DNA from: Pseudo-nitzschia pungens
Taxonomy: Eukaryota; Bacillariophyta; Bacillariophyceae; Bacillariales; Bacillariaceae
DNA: 64,000 nt
Assembly (NCBI GenBank): GCA_037355855.1
Contig: CM074758.1
Span: forward strand, 1,275,001 to 1,339,000
Direction of reading: 5' to 3'
Shown here: positions 29,909-42,268 of the stretch, in pieces
Numbering within the stretch: position 1 is the first letter of the stretch
Layout: every line of letters begins with the position of its first letter
Made by a program: the position numbers and the translations under genes
Notes under the pieces: model-generated
Told to the model about the DNA's origin: nothing
The model's database searches: none
Seen by the model: only the letters and a program-made list of their open reading frames with translations

Positions 29909-31336
29909 ATGAGATTTATCGTCGGCCATGCACGGTTCTACCTCGTGTTCTTGTCGCTGGTGGCGGTAGTGGCCTGCTTCAGCGGCAAGGGCTTTGGCAA
30001 GGGCTTTGGCAAGAATGCCGCCGATACAAAGAAGAAGACATCGACAGCAACCGCTCCGACGGCTCCAGAGCAGCGCTACCTGGGTTCCTTCGGGCTGGAA
30101 CTCTTCACGAAAGCTGAAAAGACCAACAAAAACGACGACCAGCGAAAAGTTCGTTCCCTCGTCGATCGATCCCCCGGGGACGTCCTGCTGGAAATTCCCT
30201 CCGGAGACGTCCTGACGGCGCAACGGATCCGATCGCGGCTCGAGACAGAATCCTGCGATGCCAAATACGAGGACGACAACAATTTCGACGGCGAGGAAGA
30301 AGCCCTCGCCCTCGGTCTGCTCCGATGGAAACAAAGCGGTCTCGATCCGTACGTTGCGGACGTTCTGCCGGAGCACCACGGCAACGCCTGGACCCTGCCC
30401 GAAAACTCGTGGAAGACGGTGAGAAGCGACGTCCTGCCGCGTTGCTACTCGGAAACCTTTGCCGCGACCCGCCAGCGAGCCAACGAATTCGCCACGGCGG
30501 TCGCCGAGGCGCGTGGTTATTCCGTCGACGAGGCGCTGTGGGCCTTTTCCATGGTCCGATCGAGATCGCTGGCGGTGCCGGAATTGATGCGACCAGGAGA
30601 CGAGGACGGAGGCGACAGCGGTCGAATCCCCCTGGCGCTGATTCCGGGCCTCGATTTGCTGAACCACCGGTTCGGGTCGGGAACCACGCTGCAACTCGTT
30701 GTCGACGACAACGATGATGACAACGATGATGAAGATTCAACCAATTCCAGGTGGATCGTGTCGTCCTCCGAGTCCATTGCTGCCGGAGAGGAGGTCTTTT
30801 TGTCGTACGGGGACGACAAGGACAACTGGAAACTCCTGCTGACCTACGGGTTTTGCCTCCCCGACAATCCCAACGCGATTGTCTTTTGGACCTGGGAGGA
30901 CCTGCTGGACGCCGCTCACGCCGCGAGGCCGAGCACCTTTTCGGAGCCGGTCTGCAAGCAGCTCCTCCGCCACCCGCAGCTCACAGCGTACACCGTACAA
31001 TCCGAAGACCGCGCCACCTTTTCGTACGACGCGGCCTCCGGAACGCCACGGGAATCCCTGTCGAATGGCCTGGTGATGCTCAACAGCCTCGCGTCGCAGC
31101 TGGGGAAGCCCGAACCGGACCCCCAGGAACTCAGCGCCGCGGTGCTTGCGGCCCTTGTGGACCGCCGGCTCGAGGAACTGGGGGAGGGCCTGACCAAGCT
31201 GGAAGAACACCTGGCGGCGTCTAAAAAGGACAGCAATAACGAACACAACCCGAGTTCGACCTGGGACACCTTTTTCGACTCGCTGCGCGTGGCACTCCGA
31301 GCCGAGGAACGGCAGCTGCAATCGCTAGACCGGTGA
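29909..31336 (+). CDS. SET-domain lysine methyltransferase (Rubisco LSMT/SETD6-like)
   Basis: 475-aa single-exon protein. The N terminus is a signal peptide (MRFIVGHARFYLVFLSLVAV, then VACFSG), so it enters the secretory route and possibly the plastid. A split SET domain follows: SFGLELFTKA and DVLLEIPSGDVLT near residues 60-105, a long insert (iSET), then IPGLDLLNHRFG (the NH motif contacting S-adenosylmethionine), then SIAAGEEVFLSYGDDKDNWKLL with the catalytic Tyr. The C-terminal helical part (LRHPQLTAYTVQSEDRATFS onward) corresponds to the Rubisco-methyltransferase substrate-binding lobe. The family methylates lysines on non-histone proteins, and the substrate here is unknown. An acidic Asp-rich loop (about residues 268-280) is an insertion. 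GC content is clearly higher than in the flanks, and many long shadow frames result. Confidence 0.87.
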   Translation: MRFIVGHARFYLVFLSLVAVVACFSGKGFGKGFGKNAADTKKKTSTATAPTAPEQRYLGSFGLELFTKAEKTNKNDDQRKVRSLVDRSPGDVLLEIPSGDVLTAQRIRSRLETESCDAKYEDDNNFDGEEEALALGLLRWKQSGLDPYVADVLPEHHGNAWTLPENSWKTVRSDVLPRCYSETFAATRQRANEFATAVAEARGYSVDEALWAFSMVRSRSLAVPELMRPGDEDGGDSGRIPLALIPGLDLLNHRFGSGTTLQLVVDDNDDDNDDEDSTNSRWIVSSSESIAAGEEVFLSYGDDKDNWKLLLTYGFCLPDNPNAIVFWTWEDLLDAAHAARPSTFSEPVCKQLLRHPQLTAYTVQSEDRATFSYDAASGTPRESLSNGLVMLNSLASQLGKPEPDPQELSAAVLAALVDRRLEELGEGLTKLEEHLAASKKDSNNEHNPSSTWDTFFDSLRVALRAEERQLQSLDR

Positions 31337-31887
31337 CGGGAATTCTTGAATCGATGGATTGATGACGCCCAAAATGACGAAGGAATTGACGAGTAACTTG
31401 GTTTATAAAGATGCTATGGAATGGTAACGCCACCATTGGATTTGGCAGAAGACACCGTACGAAAAATCGCTCTGCACTCCATCGAATTTTCCTTTGGAAC
31501 ATCATTTCCCGGCGAGAGAGAGAGAGAGAGATAGACAAAAGTTTCGAACCATCGCACCACTCCACTGTTCCCAATGCAAATATGGATCCATTTGTGAAAC
31601 TGCGATTTCAAAATTGACTGTCCACTTAGTCGATGGAACGTTTTCCAGAATATTGGAAGCCAAATCGATGCAGACCGTCCAGTCCTAGACATATTGAAGG
31701 AGCGAACAAGGCTCGACCAAAAAAAAGAGACAACAAAATCCAATGAAAGGTTTCACTATGACATCCAATCTTGCACTTAGTATTTACTGTGTGAAAAAAT
31801 GTACTAAATATCTGAAACGTAAAAAATGGAATAGGCCCTACATCCGATATAAGGAACAAAGCAATCACGGGGCCCTGTCGGTTTGGC
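31337..31887. other. Intergenic region between convergent genes
   Basis: 551 bp of 3' flank shared by the SET gene and the ABCA gene. It contains a short (GA)n tract at about 31518-31533. No coding seen. Confidence 0.5.
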
Positions 31888-34800
31888 TTACGAATCGTTG
31901 GTTCCCTGCTTGCTCTTCTCGGCTTCCGCGGCGTGCATGTTGAAGACCTGCTCGAGCGACGTCTGGCTCACGCCGTACTCGGCCACCATCAAGCGATCCT
32001 TGTTCGCTTCGACGGTCGCAAAGATGTCACCGATCAGCACGCCATTGGAGCTCACCTCGTAACGCGTCTTGGTGTCCTGTCGCTCTCGCAAAACGTTGTC
32101 GGGGTACTCCGTATTGATGAAATCGACTAGAACGCGCATTCGAAGCTCGCTGGCGGCGAATTCCGCGAGCTCGTCGAGATCGATGCCGGTCGGAGACTTG
32201 GCTTCTTTCCAAACCAGGTATCCCGCTCCATGGATGTCGTTCTCGTTCATCCATGTCCTTCAGGTATCCGTCGCTCGACAGCTCGGTCAGGGCCTGTTCG
32301 GTTTTGGCAAAGTCCAAAAAGATTTCATCTCCGTTCTCGATGGCTTCTTCCTCCGTGACACCGGCAATAATTGCGAGCTTGGCCAGGATGTCGAGGTAAT
32401 CCTGGTCGGTGGTCTCCACGCTCTTGATCTTCATTTCGACCTGGTACCCCTGCCCAAACTTGCTCTTCAGCTGCTGGGCAGAACCGAGGCACCGGAGGTT
32501 TCCTCCCGCCATGATACCGATGCGGGGACAGAGGGCCTCGCATTCTTCCATCGAATGGGTCGTCAAAATGACGCTGGTCCGTTCCGCGGGAGGCACGTTC
32601 TTGTCGGACACCATGTTGGACACCATTTCCCAGATCTCGCGGCGCGCGACGGGATCCACACCTGTGGAACACTCGTCCAAAAACACAATCTGTGGGTTCC
32701 CAATGGTGGCAGTCGCGAGACTCAGGCGTCGCTTCATCCCTCCGCTGTAACCGGCGGCAAGCCGGTCGCTGTCGAATTCGCTCAGTCCCACTTCAGCCAG
32801 CTTGGCGGCGGCGGCCTCTTTCACGAGGGACTGGGGGATTCCCTTGATCGAAGCGTACAGCTCTACGTGCTCACGGCCAGTGAGATTCGTAAAGTGAGCG
32901 TCGAATTGCGGACAGTATCCAATAGTTCTGCGTGTCTTCTCGGGCTCGTTTGCCACAGAGTAACCCCCTAGGGTCGCATCTCCGCTCGAGGGAGGAAACT
33001 CTGCCGTGAGCATGCCCATCGTGGTTGTCTTTCCGGCACCGTTGATGCCCAACAAGCCGAAACACTGTCCGGGGGGGATTCCAAGCGACAACGAGTCGAC
33101 GGCTCTCTTTCCGTTGCCGTATACCTTGCCGAGTTGACTGAGGACGATTAGATCGTCGTTGGCACCGCCCTCGAGTACTCGCCTTTCCTCGGCAGCAACG
33201 TCGTCATCGATTTCGGTGCGCTGGGACTCGCCGGGAGCAGACGACGACCTCCAAGCGCAGCAGAAAATCTTTCGGAACATCATGACCGCTCGTGGATTGG
33301 CAGACCATTCGTCGATTTTCATCGCCAAGAGAAGGTAGACAACACTTTGCCACCCCAAGAACACAATTTCCCACATGCATGCAGTCAGGATCCCAGGCCG
33401 TTACCGGTTTCCCAGCTAAAAATGAAATCGTTTGGAGATTGATGGCCGAATAGAGACCGCGCGAAAGATTGAATGGAGGGAAAATTCGTAACACCCACTC
33501 CACAATAGTCGCCGCTAAAAGTAGATTTTCTTTCTTATCTACGGGATTGGTTCCGATAAGTCGCAAGATGAATGCGGCCAGAGTGCCTCCAAATGAAATT
33601 AGAAATCCGCTGATAATTAGTATCAGATTGCAGACACTAGGACTCTTAAACATGAAGGAAATGCAGTATGAAAAAGATGCAACCGCAGGACCGAACAAAA
33701 CCAGTAAAGTAAGAACAGCACTCAATACCCCGTCCTCAGTGGTTTTAAGGCTGGACACATCGAAAACAAACATTAGAAGTACCGTTATCCAGCATGGAAT
33801 CTGATAGTTCGCAATATCCCATAGCCAAGTTGAGAGCCAGTATGATGTAGGCTTCACACCTGCAACAGTTTGCAAATGTTTAGCTTTCGACTGTTTTTCT
33901 TGAACAACGAATGTTGCGAAAGAACCAGCAATGAAAGGAAAACTCAAAATGATTAGGAACCAAGCTGTGAATGCATCGTCTGCTTCACCGAGATCGTCCT
34001 CGTAGCTTGTGATTGGTAGCGGGTGAATCACTGATTTTATCTTGAATTCACTATCCCCAATCGCCTCCCGAACAATAGCCTCGTCCGCCAGTTTCTGATA
34101 AAGTGGCGCGACGTGAATTGCTGTAAAGTTGTATTGAATGACATAGCCTATTCCAGCCAGGGCCTCGCAGTCAGCTTCTGTAGAATAAGTGCCTGCCTGT
34201 TCGAGGCACTTGGATACAACTGCGTCAGAGTAATTCATCCCGACAACATCGCCCGACGATGGCAAAAGGTCTTTAAGAAAGTCAAGCTCAAAACCCATAC
34301 CAAGCAGCTCTGTAATATTGAATGCCGATGTGTCAACGCCGAAACTTTCCAGCATTGGTCCCAAACTCTCCATATCAATTCCACCAAACATATCAGTTTG
34401 AGATCCGCTTGAGTACATGTCAGAAGCACTGGCCGAACCCTTGTTCTCCAAAATTGTACTAAATGAATCGTGCTTAAAAAGTATTCCACCGTATTGGGTT
34501 GCAGCATACTCATAGGCGGTCTCAGAAAGACTGAAGGAAGAATCGTTGACACTCGATACCGAAGCTCCGGCAGGCTCAGCACCAGCTTCTGTGATTTGTG
34601 AAATAATCCCTTCGTATGAATTTGTCGAGCACACAGTTCCATTTCCGATGTCGCCTTGTACCCCACAGAAATAATACAATTCGTTTGTAGCGTCAGAGGA
34701 GACGACTGGGATATCATAGATGCATTTTCCAGTTTGACAAGAGAATTTATCATCCGAATTGAATGCAATAGGATTTTTTAGACCTGTGTCAATATCCACA

Positions 34801-37800
34801 TTGTAGTCATCGAGGGTCAACGTGATGCTATCTAGATTTCGCTCCGGTGTAACGTAAGCAAATAGTACGAACCCAAGCAGTACGAAGACACTTGGTAAAA
34901 TTGTCGTGCAGCACCATGCCTTCCTGTCTCTTTTGAAATTCATGGCTCGCTTTTTGAATAAAGCAGAGACATGGCGAGAAAATAACCCGTCGTTTTCGAG
35001 TTCAATCTTGGATCGGATTGATCGGTCGTTCTCAACGTTCATTAAAGTCTCACCGGATACGATGTCCGCTGACTTTAGATGCGCTTTCTCAGGCGTTGCC
35101 CCTCGAGCTACCAGAAGAAAGACTTCGTCAAGCGTGGTGATGCCCACTCCATACGTTACGATATCACCCTTTTTAACATAATCCTCAAGCTGATCGAACA
35201 TTGGTGTGAAGTTGGCCGAGGCTCCCAGAGGGAGTTGAAAACTAATCTCTGTACCAACATTAGTCAGAAGATTTGCAGCTTCGACATTATCGAAAACGCT
35301 TCTTTGTATCATTTCATCGATTGACGATTCAGAAGTCAAACCTTCTTTACTATCGTCCTCCGAAACGCGCTTTTTCTCGTCGGAAACGTCTGTGATAGCT
35401 TTTTTTGCTAATGGCGGTTTCTTTTCGATCGTCAACTGGTATCCAACACCGTAAGTCTTTTTGAGAAAGAGAGAGCTCCCAATGCACCTAAGTTGTCCTT
35501 CGGCCATGATTGCGATTCTATCACCGAGTATATCAGCTGAATAGAGAGCTGTGAGCTAAAAACTACAAAAGTACAGATATCTTGACAGAGTATCTAGTCC
35601 CCACGGGAAAGATCTTACCTTCATCCATGAAGTGAGTCGTCAGAATGATGCATCTGTTTTGTCTATACTGACGAATAACATTCCAAGTGAACCTCCTTGA
35701 GAACGGGTCCTTTTTAGGAAAAAAAATGATTATTAGTGAGCAACAACGAATTTCAAGTGAATCGAAATTCACATACGATGACGGGTGTGCCGTTGTGTTC
35801 AAGTAACTTACCATGCCACTTGTAGGCTCATCAAGCAAAACAGTTTCACTTTTAGGGAGTAACGAGACAAATTTCGCAGGTGGTGAGCATCACACTATCA
35901 TTGCCAATTCAATAGGAGTTTATCATTTCTTACCTATCACCACAGAATGCGATTGCGACAGAGAGTTTTCGCTTCATTCCTCCTGAAAGATTTTTTGATA
36001 GCGTATTCCGTTTTTCGGTTAGTGCTACATCTTCGATACTAGCATCAACTTTCGCCTCAGCCTCTTTGTATGACATTTTTGAGTACATTCCCTTGATTCT
36101 TGCGAAAAAGGCAACATGTTCGCGCACGGTCAACTGCGGGAACAGGCAATCATGCTGCAAACAGATACCAATTCCTTCTCTGATTCCATCCATCTCTGAT
36201 CTGATGTCTTTTCCTCCAATAGTGGCATAGCCCGAAGTTGGCGCGAGCATTCCAGTGAGCATAGATATGGTAGTAGTTTTCCCTACAAAAAGACAAATTA
36301 CAGAATGAAAAAGATTGGTGAGAGTGATAGGCGGGAAAAAAGGGTTCAGCGGAGGGTTCCACGCAGGCAATCAATACGTACCCGCTCCATTGTGTCCCAG
36401 TAATGCTGTGATCTGACCGGAATAAAGATTCATCTGCAAATCGTCAACGGCAGTCTTTTCTCCAAAGACCTTTTTTAGGTTCCTTATTTCGATTCCCTTC
36501 CCTTGCGCGCCTTGTTCCCTCAAAGCGGACGACACCGGCTCGGCGGGAACATCATCTGGGTACTCGATCTCAGAATCATCCCGCACCGCAGTAGCCGCGC
36601 TGCTAGGGCACCAGTACGACAGAGTGAAAGGGAAATACCATGGAAGCGATCGCCCGTACTCTCCGCGGGAAACTCGATTTGAGTACCAACTCGCAATACC
36701 CCAGAACAGCACATCAAAGAGCAAGTTTTGTAATGTGTTTCTGAAAGTATATCCGTTAGCAGAGTCGGTTTCCGTCGCTGATTCCACAATGAGACCTACG
36801 CCAGAATCTTCTAGCCGCCCAATTTCTTGTAAACCGAACGCAAATGCACCAACAGGGTGAAGGGATACCATGGATATGACTCCCATATTACTGTTCTGAA
36901 AATCAGCCACAAGTGTCAAGAAGTACCCAACAAAGAATACCAATAGACTTACGAGAGTTGCTCTTGTCGCCGTGGTGAAGATCGAGGCCAAATACATACA
37001 AAATTGGATGATTGCAGTAAAAGTAAAGAGCCAAAAGATTAATAGAATGACAGGCGATGACTGTTCCCAAAGCTGTGAGCTAACTGCAGCCGTTCCAGCG
37101 GCAGTAAACACGTGAAAGATGAAGAAAAAGACGAACCAAGACCATCCAATATCAGACTCTTTCACGCTCATCATCTTCATCAACTCTTTCTGGCGGAGTT
37201 CCTTCTCTAGCACAACATAGCGAACCATTGCAGCAACAGGATACAAGAGTCCCAAAGTGATCAAAAGCGGTGCGAATCCATTAATGGCTTCATAAAAACC
37301 TATTAACACCCAAAAATAGAATGAATACCAAAAAAAGTTGAGGACGATCCTACGTCTTGCATTCAATCATTCTGCGCACAACAATCCTTGGAGTTTCTTA
37401 CCGCTCGAAACGTAACTCTTCGACGGAAACGGAACAAATTGAACGCCACCTTCTGACACGGTATAGCCCGCGGCAGCCGCACCAGAATCAGTGATGATGA
37501 AATCATGGACCAACCTCTGAATAGTAAGCAGACCATTGATTGCATATCGTCCCGTACAGCTATCCTTGAGGGGTCCGACATCAGGTGTTCCCCCGACCAG
37601 GTCAGGGCAAGTTTCGTCGTCTCGTCGTGCATACTGTTCAAACAATTTATCCGTGGGGGGTGTTGTGAGAGTCGCAGGACGAGCCTCTTGTTCGGGACTG
37701 TTAAAACCAGTTGCATTGGCACGGATTGCATAGTTATAATTGATCGTTGGGTCTGTCTGTCCATCAAACACCACTGCCAAGGCAAGTTTTGGGGTGTCCG

Positions 37801-38889
37801 CTCCATACCCTTCCGCCCTAACAAAATTCTCGACCTCTTCATTGCTATCGATCATTTGAATAAACTCAAAATCAAAGGGCAAGGATGTGGAATCTGCCAA
37901 GACAGGGTATCGCTCGTAAATGAAATCACGGAAAGCTTCAGCCTGTTTCAATCCCACGGCATCGTCCGCGGTCAAAGGTGCCACACCCAAAGCAAGGTAT
38001 TCGCAGTACGGCAAAGCATCTTCACCGCTTTCCTTGCAGAATCGGCTGTCACACTTGACAAATGGAACTTGCCAGTTTTCTCCTCTGTTGAAGATTCCAC
38101 TGATTCCCAAGGTAGGTCCGTCATTCATGAAGGCTGCCCATGGTGGTGGAGGCCCTTCTTCGCCTTCGGTACAAACTCCACAGTACGATGGGCAAATCTC
38201 GTCAATGGGAAAATCTCCCCAGTCGGATTTGAACACACCGCCACATCCAGTGCTCTCCGACATGGCTACCAAATCCTCGCACTCACAAATTCCTCCATAA
38301 ATACAAGCACTGAATTCCAGCAGATTGTCTTGGCAGGGTGTGCTTTGCAAGGCTCTCCCTGGTGGGCCACCACCCCTAAAAAAAGCAGAAAAATCCATCA
38401 TTTGTTCCGTACACTTTCGTTCGGCTTGAAGGGCTGTGACATAGTCTGTGAACGAAAAGATTCTGAGCGCATCGTTGTTGGAAGGGAAACTTGCCGGTAC
38501 TTCTACGGGTGCAAATGATTCAGAATCTTGTACGGCACCCTTGATCAACACCAGAAACCAGACAAATGCGATGGGCAAACTCAACTCAAAGATCTACAAT
38601 CGATCGATCACACCATTTTCGTAGTTTTGCGCAATCACAGAGCGGAGGAACCGGTGCATGGGATAGTGCATGGGATAGGGGCACGAAAGGCAATTCGCAC
38701 AAAAATGTCGTCAGTGGGTTGAAAAACGTGTGCGTGTAGAAAATTCTGGTATGCAAACAGAAAACAATAACCCTGAAGCGAGACGAGACACTGGCAGGTT
38801 CCATCCCCCCTTACCGTTCCAATTATGTTACGACGGCGATAAAGAAAGTTGCGTCTCATCAACGCAAACCACGCTTTGGAACCAATCAT
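31888..38889 (-). CDS. Full-length ABCA-type ABC transporter, seven exons, two frame breaks
   Basis: Model complement(31888..35536, 35619..35709, 35812..35848, 35934..36282, 36382..37299, 37402..38593, 38815..38889), about 2102 aa once two extra bases are discounted. Exon 1 encodes MIGSKAWFALMRRNFLYRRR with an excellent start context (gccaccATG). Exon 2 gives the first membrane helix and a large Cys-rich non-cytoplasmic loop. Exon 3 gives membrane domain 1. NBD1 has Walker A GHNGAGKTT (split by an intron), signature LSGGMKRKLS and Walker B VLLDEPTSGMD (split by two introns). Membrane domain 2 follows a second large loop. NBD2 has GINGAGKTT, YSGGMKRRLS, IVFLDECSTGVD and TTHSMEECEAL, and the C terminus has EYGVSQTSLEQVF. 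The frame must step +1 at 33374-33400 and again at 32250-32260. ABCA proteins move lipids or related substrates; the substrate here is unknown. Confidence 0.9.
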
Positions 38890-39152
38890 GGTGGCGAATC
38901 GATCTTTGGACCAAGTATCTGCTCGTTTTGTTCTTTCTGTACATGCAACTAAGTATTTTCCTCTTTGCGTCGTCTGATGCAATGAGACAATGGATGAAAT
39001 CTTTCAAGCACGAAAGGGCTTTCGGCTTTCCGGTCTTCCACAAAAGAATACTATGAAAGCGATATCCACGATTTAAAACAGAGATCGCTACACGATGAAA
39101 GAGTGCCCAGAGCTCAGATTTTAAAACAATTTTGGTACGATTGATGCTGCAC

Positions 39153-39776
39153 CTAACGACCTTCCAAATCCAAAGGGCCTTCTGACATCAATACCGTCAT
39201 TTCATTTATCTTGCCCTGGGGGTCTTCATCGCTTCCCGGTTCACTTATGCAACTTGTAGATTTCGGAGCAAACGTCAGGCGATTTTGGGATTTGTTAGGC
39301 ACGGGTTTGTTAAATCCAGAACGCTGGGATGTTCGCCTTTCCCAGTATCTCTCGCGAATACTACTTATTGAAATGACAATGACGTACCTTTGGTTTATCG
39401 CGACCATACCGGTATTCAATAGACTTTTTTTTTTTCTGAGTCACCCTTCCAATAAGGTTACCGGTAGTTCGAGATTGATGCAGATAAAACCTTACAGTTG
39501 TCCTCCGTGGGAAAAAAAATACTTTTTCAAGCAGGAATCCAGTTGCGTAATGCTTACGAATTCGACAAGTACTTAATACCGTAACTGCGCGGATACACAA
39601 GAATTCTTCTTTCCCATTGCAAGGAGGCAGAGCATCATTACGTACCAGTAGCGCAAAGAATCCCTTGTAATCCCCAACATCCTTTCCTAGATTCATTTGC
39701 CCGCCTTGGCTGGTGATTTCAAACACAGTAAAAAACTTTGCATACAACAATCAATCAAAAAGAGGACTAGCTTACT
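39153..39776 (-). CDS. Possible unknown spliced gene (partial model)
   Basis: I do not recognise this. The best-supported piece is an exon at 39646-39735 (30 codons, FFTVFEITSQGGQMNLGKDV onward) bordered by AG and by a GTACGT donor. A further exon, 39153-39350, is joined in phase 0 from an AG and encodes RYWERRTSQRSGFNKPVPNK to a TAG stop. A small upstream exon ending at 39776 (AGTQTMQ before GTAAGC) would also join in phase 0, but the intron would be only 40 nt. The 5' end was not found. The amino-acid composition and matching phases suggest coding, but no family match is visible. It could also be a gene remnant. Confidence 0.3.
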
Positions 39777-40534
39777 TGCATGGTTTGTGTTCCAGCAACT
39801 GTGACCAAAATCCGTATGAATAACAATCAATGAGTTCAATCAAGTCATTTTTAGACATCACTGCCTCTCAAAGCCTTCATATGAGTAGTAGTAATCTAGC
39901 ACCAGCAAGACTAGTAGTAGTACTACTAGTACTACTAGTGCTACTACTACACACGGCACGTGTGCTTGGGACTGAAACAAGGAGCAAAGGTTCGCTGAAA
40001 CTCCCTTGTTCCTTTTGCACAGCATGTATTGAGTATGCAGTGAGGGAAATGGTCTGAAAGAAAATGCACAGAGGAAGGAATATTCTTTTTTGTTTTGGTT
40101 GAAAGACCTTTTTATCGATCAAAATACTGTAAGAATAAGAACGGTAAGACTTATGACGGTAATGAGAAACGAAAGATAGGAACTAAGTGATGTTTAGATT
40201 CTGGGAACTCGCGCGTCAACTCATTTTTTTCGGTCAGATTATCCGATCTCCGAAGCTCAATACTCAATACCTACCGGTATGTCGTTGACGTTGGCGTCTC
40301 ACGAAAAACCGTCTTGAATACTGTACCGTATTGAGTATCTCCTTCGGAACGAAAGCTGGAAGCTGGTGTCGTCATCCATGACACCCAAAAATTATCATTA
40401 TCGCCTTCTCATCAATCTTTCTTCAATCCATCGCAATTTACACGTAGGTGCTATTTTCAAGGCCAAAGTATCTTGATTGGTGTCGAAGATCTGTCTAATC
40501 TTACAGCAACGGCAACAGCAGAGACGATACAACA
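39777..40534. other. Intergenic region with ACTAGTAGT cluster
   Basis: 758 bp upstream of the DUF1295 gene. An inverted triplet cluster (actagtagtagtactactag) lies at about 39910-39945. The last 100 bp before 40535 probably hold the promoter and 5' UTR of the DUF1295 gene. An acceptor-like ttttctttcag exists on the minus strand near 40045, but no exon could be built from it. Confidence 0.4.
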
Positions 40535-41643
40535 ATGAAGCTGATGGCAAAAAATAATACGCATCATGCAGTGGTCGCAACGATTGCGATCTCGATAGCG
40601 ATGATGGCATCAACATCTGTATCGGCGTTTGCGGTTAGAGCTCAGAGGACAGGAACATCAAAAACGCCTGCCTTTTGTTCAGGATTCTACCGCTGGCAAG
40701 ACTTTTTCTACCGGCAACGGCGTTCCCACCTTCTCTGCATCGGATCGTCGTCACTCGTCGTCGACGACGACAGCCCTATCCGCAACCGCAGCAGCAGCAG
40801 TTCTTCCCGGACCCTTTGCCGCAGCGGCGGTGGTTCCGACCCTCCTCGGTCTCTGGAGAACGGGGTATGCTGTCTCGTACGGCTATGGAGGGGCCATGCT
40901 TGCGTCCGGTCTTGTGCAGCTCTCCGCATCGCTTCGAGGAGCTTCGTCGGCGATGCTTCCGCTGCGGCTCCACGCAGCTCTTTACGTGTTCTACTGGTGT
41001 GCGGCTGTGTGGATTCTTGTTCTACCGACAGCAAACGTCCCCGGTGGGGGGCATGAAGCGCAGAGATGCCACGCTCGCAGAACGATTGAAGCGCCTCCCG
41101 CTGCTCCTGGGTTGTTCGGCTCTGTACTATTGCATGGCGGCCCCCGCGATGAAGATGCTAGCGCTGGACAATCCGGCAGCGACCGTGCCGAATGCGTTGG
41201 CTCTTGGTGTCGGGGTTTTTGGTTTTGGCCTCGCCGCTGTCGGAGACTGGTACAAGTCCAAAATCAAGGCCAGGGATGGTGCGGATACTCTCGTCACCAC
41301 GGGGCCGTTTCGTTACTTTCGCCATCCCAACTATACCGGGGAAATGATCGGGTGGACCTCTGTGTGCATCTTGGTTCCGGCGTTGAGTCTTGGGTCGGGC
41401 GCCCTTCGCGGTGTCGGTGTCGGTGTTTTGCCGTGGGTCGCTTCCTCGATTCTGGGCTGGGCCGGAATCGTGTTCGCTGTGCTAGGAGTAGATGCGACCG
41501 CGGGACTGGAAAAGAAACAGAGGGAGAAATACGGCGGAACCCCGGAATACGAGGCGTGGGTCAAGACTTCGTGGTCGGGACCCACGTTCGGTAAGGGTGG
41601 CGAGGATGTCCCAGAAGACGGTGGTGCTCCGGCATCTTCTTGA
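40535..41643 (+). CDS. Plastid-targeted DUF1295 / steroid 5-alpha-reductase-like membrane protein, two frame breaks
   Basis: About 368 aa if two extra bases are discounted (1109 nt is 3n+2). The first frame, from ATG 40535, gives a signal peptide (IAISIAMMASTSVSAFAVRA) with the SAFA cleavage motif of diatom plastid presequences. A +1 step near an A5 run (40660-40664) leads to a second frame with TTTALSATAAAAVLPG and membrane helices (YAVSYGYGGAMLASGLVQLS). A second +1 step at a G6 run (41046-41051) leads to MKRRDATLAERLKRLPLLLG and the conserved core GPFRYFRHPNYTGEMIGW, the signature of DUF1295 and related 5-alpha-reductase or isoprenylcysteine-methyltransferase-like proteins. The C terminus is hydrophilic. 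Reaction unknown. Family call is firm for the C-terminal half, and continuity across the breaks is inferred from matching membrane topology. Confidence 0.8.
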
Positions 41644-42268
41644 GAGGAACAGGTGCCGATATTGGTATTGCAGATGGAGACCATGCGTTGAAAAAAGCTA
41701 CAAAAATAGACAACGGAATGCAACCATGACGACGTACGAATGGCTAGTTACGAAAAAGTCTTGTGCGAACTATTGTTATTGATTCATATTATTATTATTA
41801 GTATTTGTTAGTGATTTTTATTTCTTTCATCAATGTTCTTCGCTGTCACTTCGAATGCATCAACAAAATGTACGAAAGCCCTTTTCGGTCGAGTCGCACA
41901 AAACTATCAAGGTGAACATGGAGGTCCGTCGCCAACTGATTTCCATCATTTCCATCGGAGAAGGGATCTCGATGCCCTGTAGCAAGACTTGGGCTTGTGT
42001 CCGAGTGACCGTATCTCATGGGTGCTGTTCTTTGACCTTTCTCATGGGTATTTTCTGTGTTCTATCACATCTGTGGTACACTTGCGTGTATGCAGTGCGT
42101 TCCATTTTTACTGGCTAGAGTCATTATTTGTATTGCTAAGAGTCATTATTTTCATTGCTATTCATAGAATCATTATTGGTATTTTATTATTGCAAGTACG
42201 AAAGGAGAAACTTGCGTCTTTCGAAACAATCGGTGGAGCATGTTGCTCTTGTCTGCATCGCTCTCCAT
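41644..42268. other. Intergenic region between convergent genes
   Basis: 625 bp, AT-rich, with short AT/ATT runs at about 41788-41825 and a repeated agtcattatt motif near 42118-42150. No gene seen. Confidence 0.5.

Noticed and set aside
30105..31321. Long frames antisense to the SET methyltransferase
   Set aside because: They mirror GC-rich codon usage of the real gene, give Arg/Pro/Ala-rich sequence without domains, and have no splice or start support.
31888..33376. NBD2 part of ABCA as a separate half-transporter gene
   Set aside because: It starts with a membrane segment fitting the end of membrane domain 2, has no promoter space before it, and exon sums fit a single gene with two one-base breaks.
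33374..33500. A short intron to explain the first ABCA frame break
   Set aside because: No GT-AG pair in the needed phases preserves the conserved residues on both sides; the only candidate acceptor, before TGTTGTCTACC, needs a phase-2 donor that is absent.
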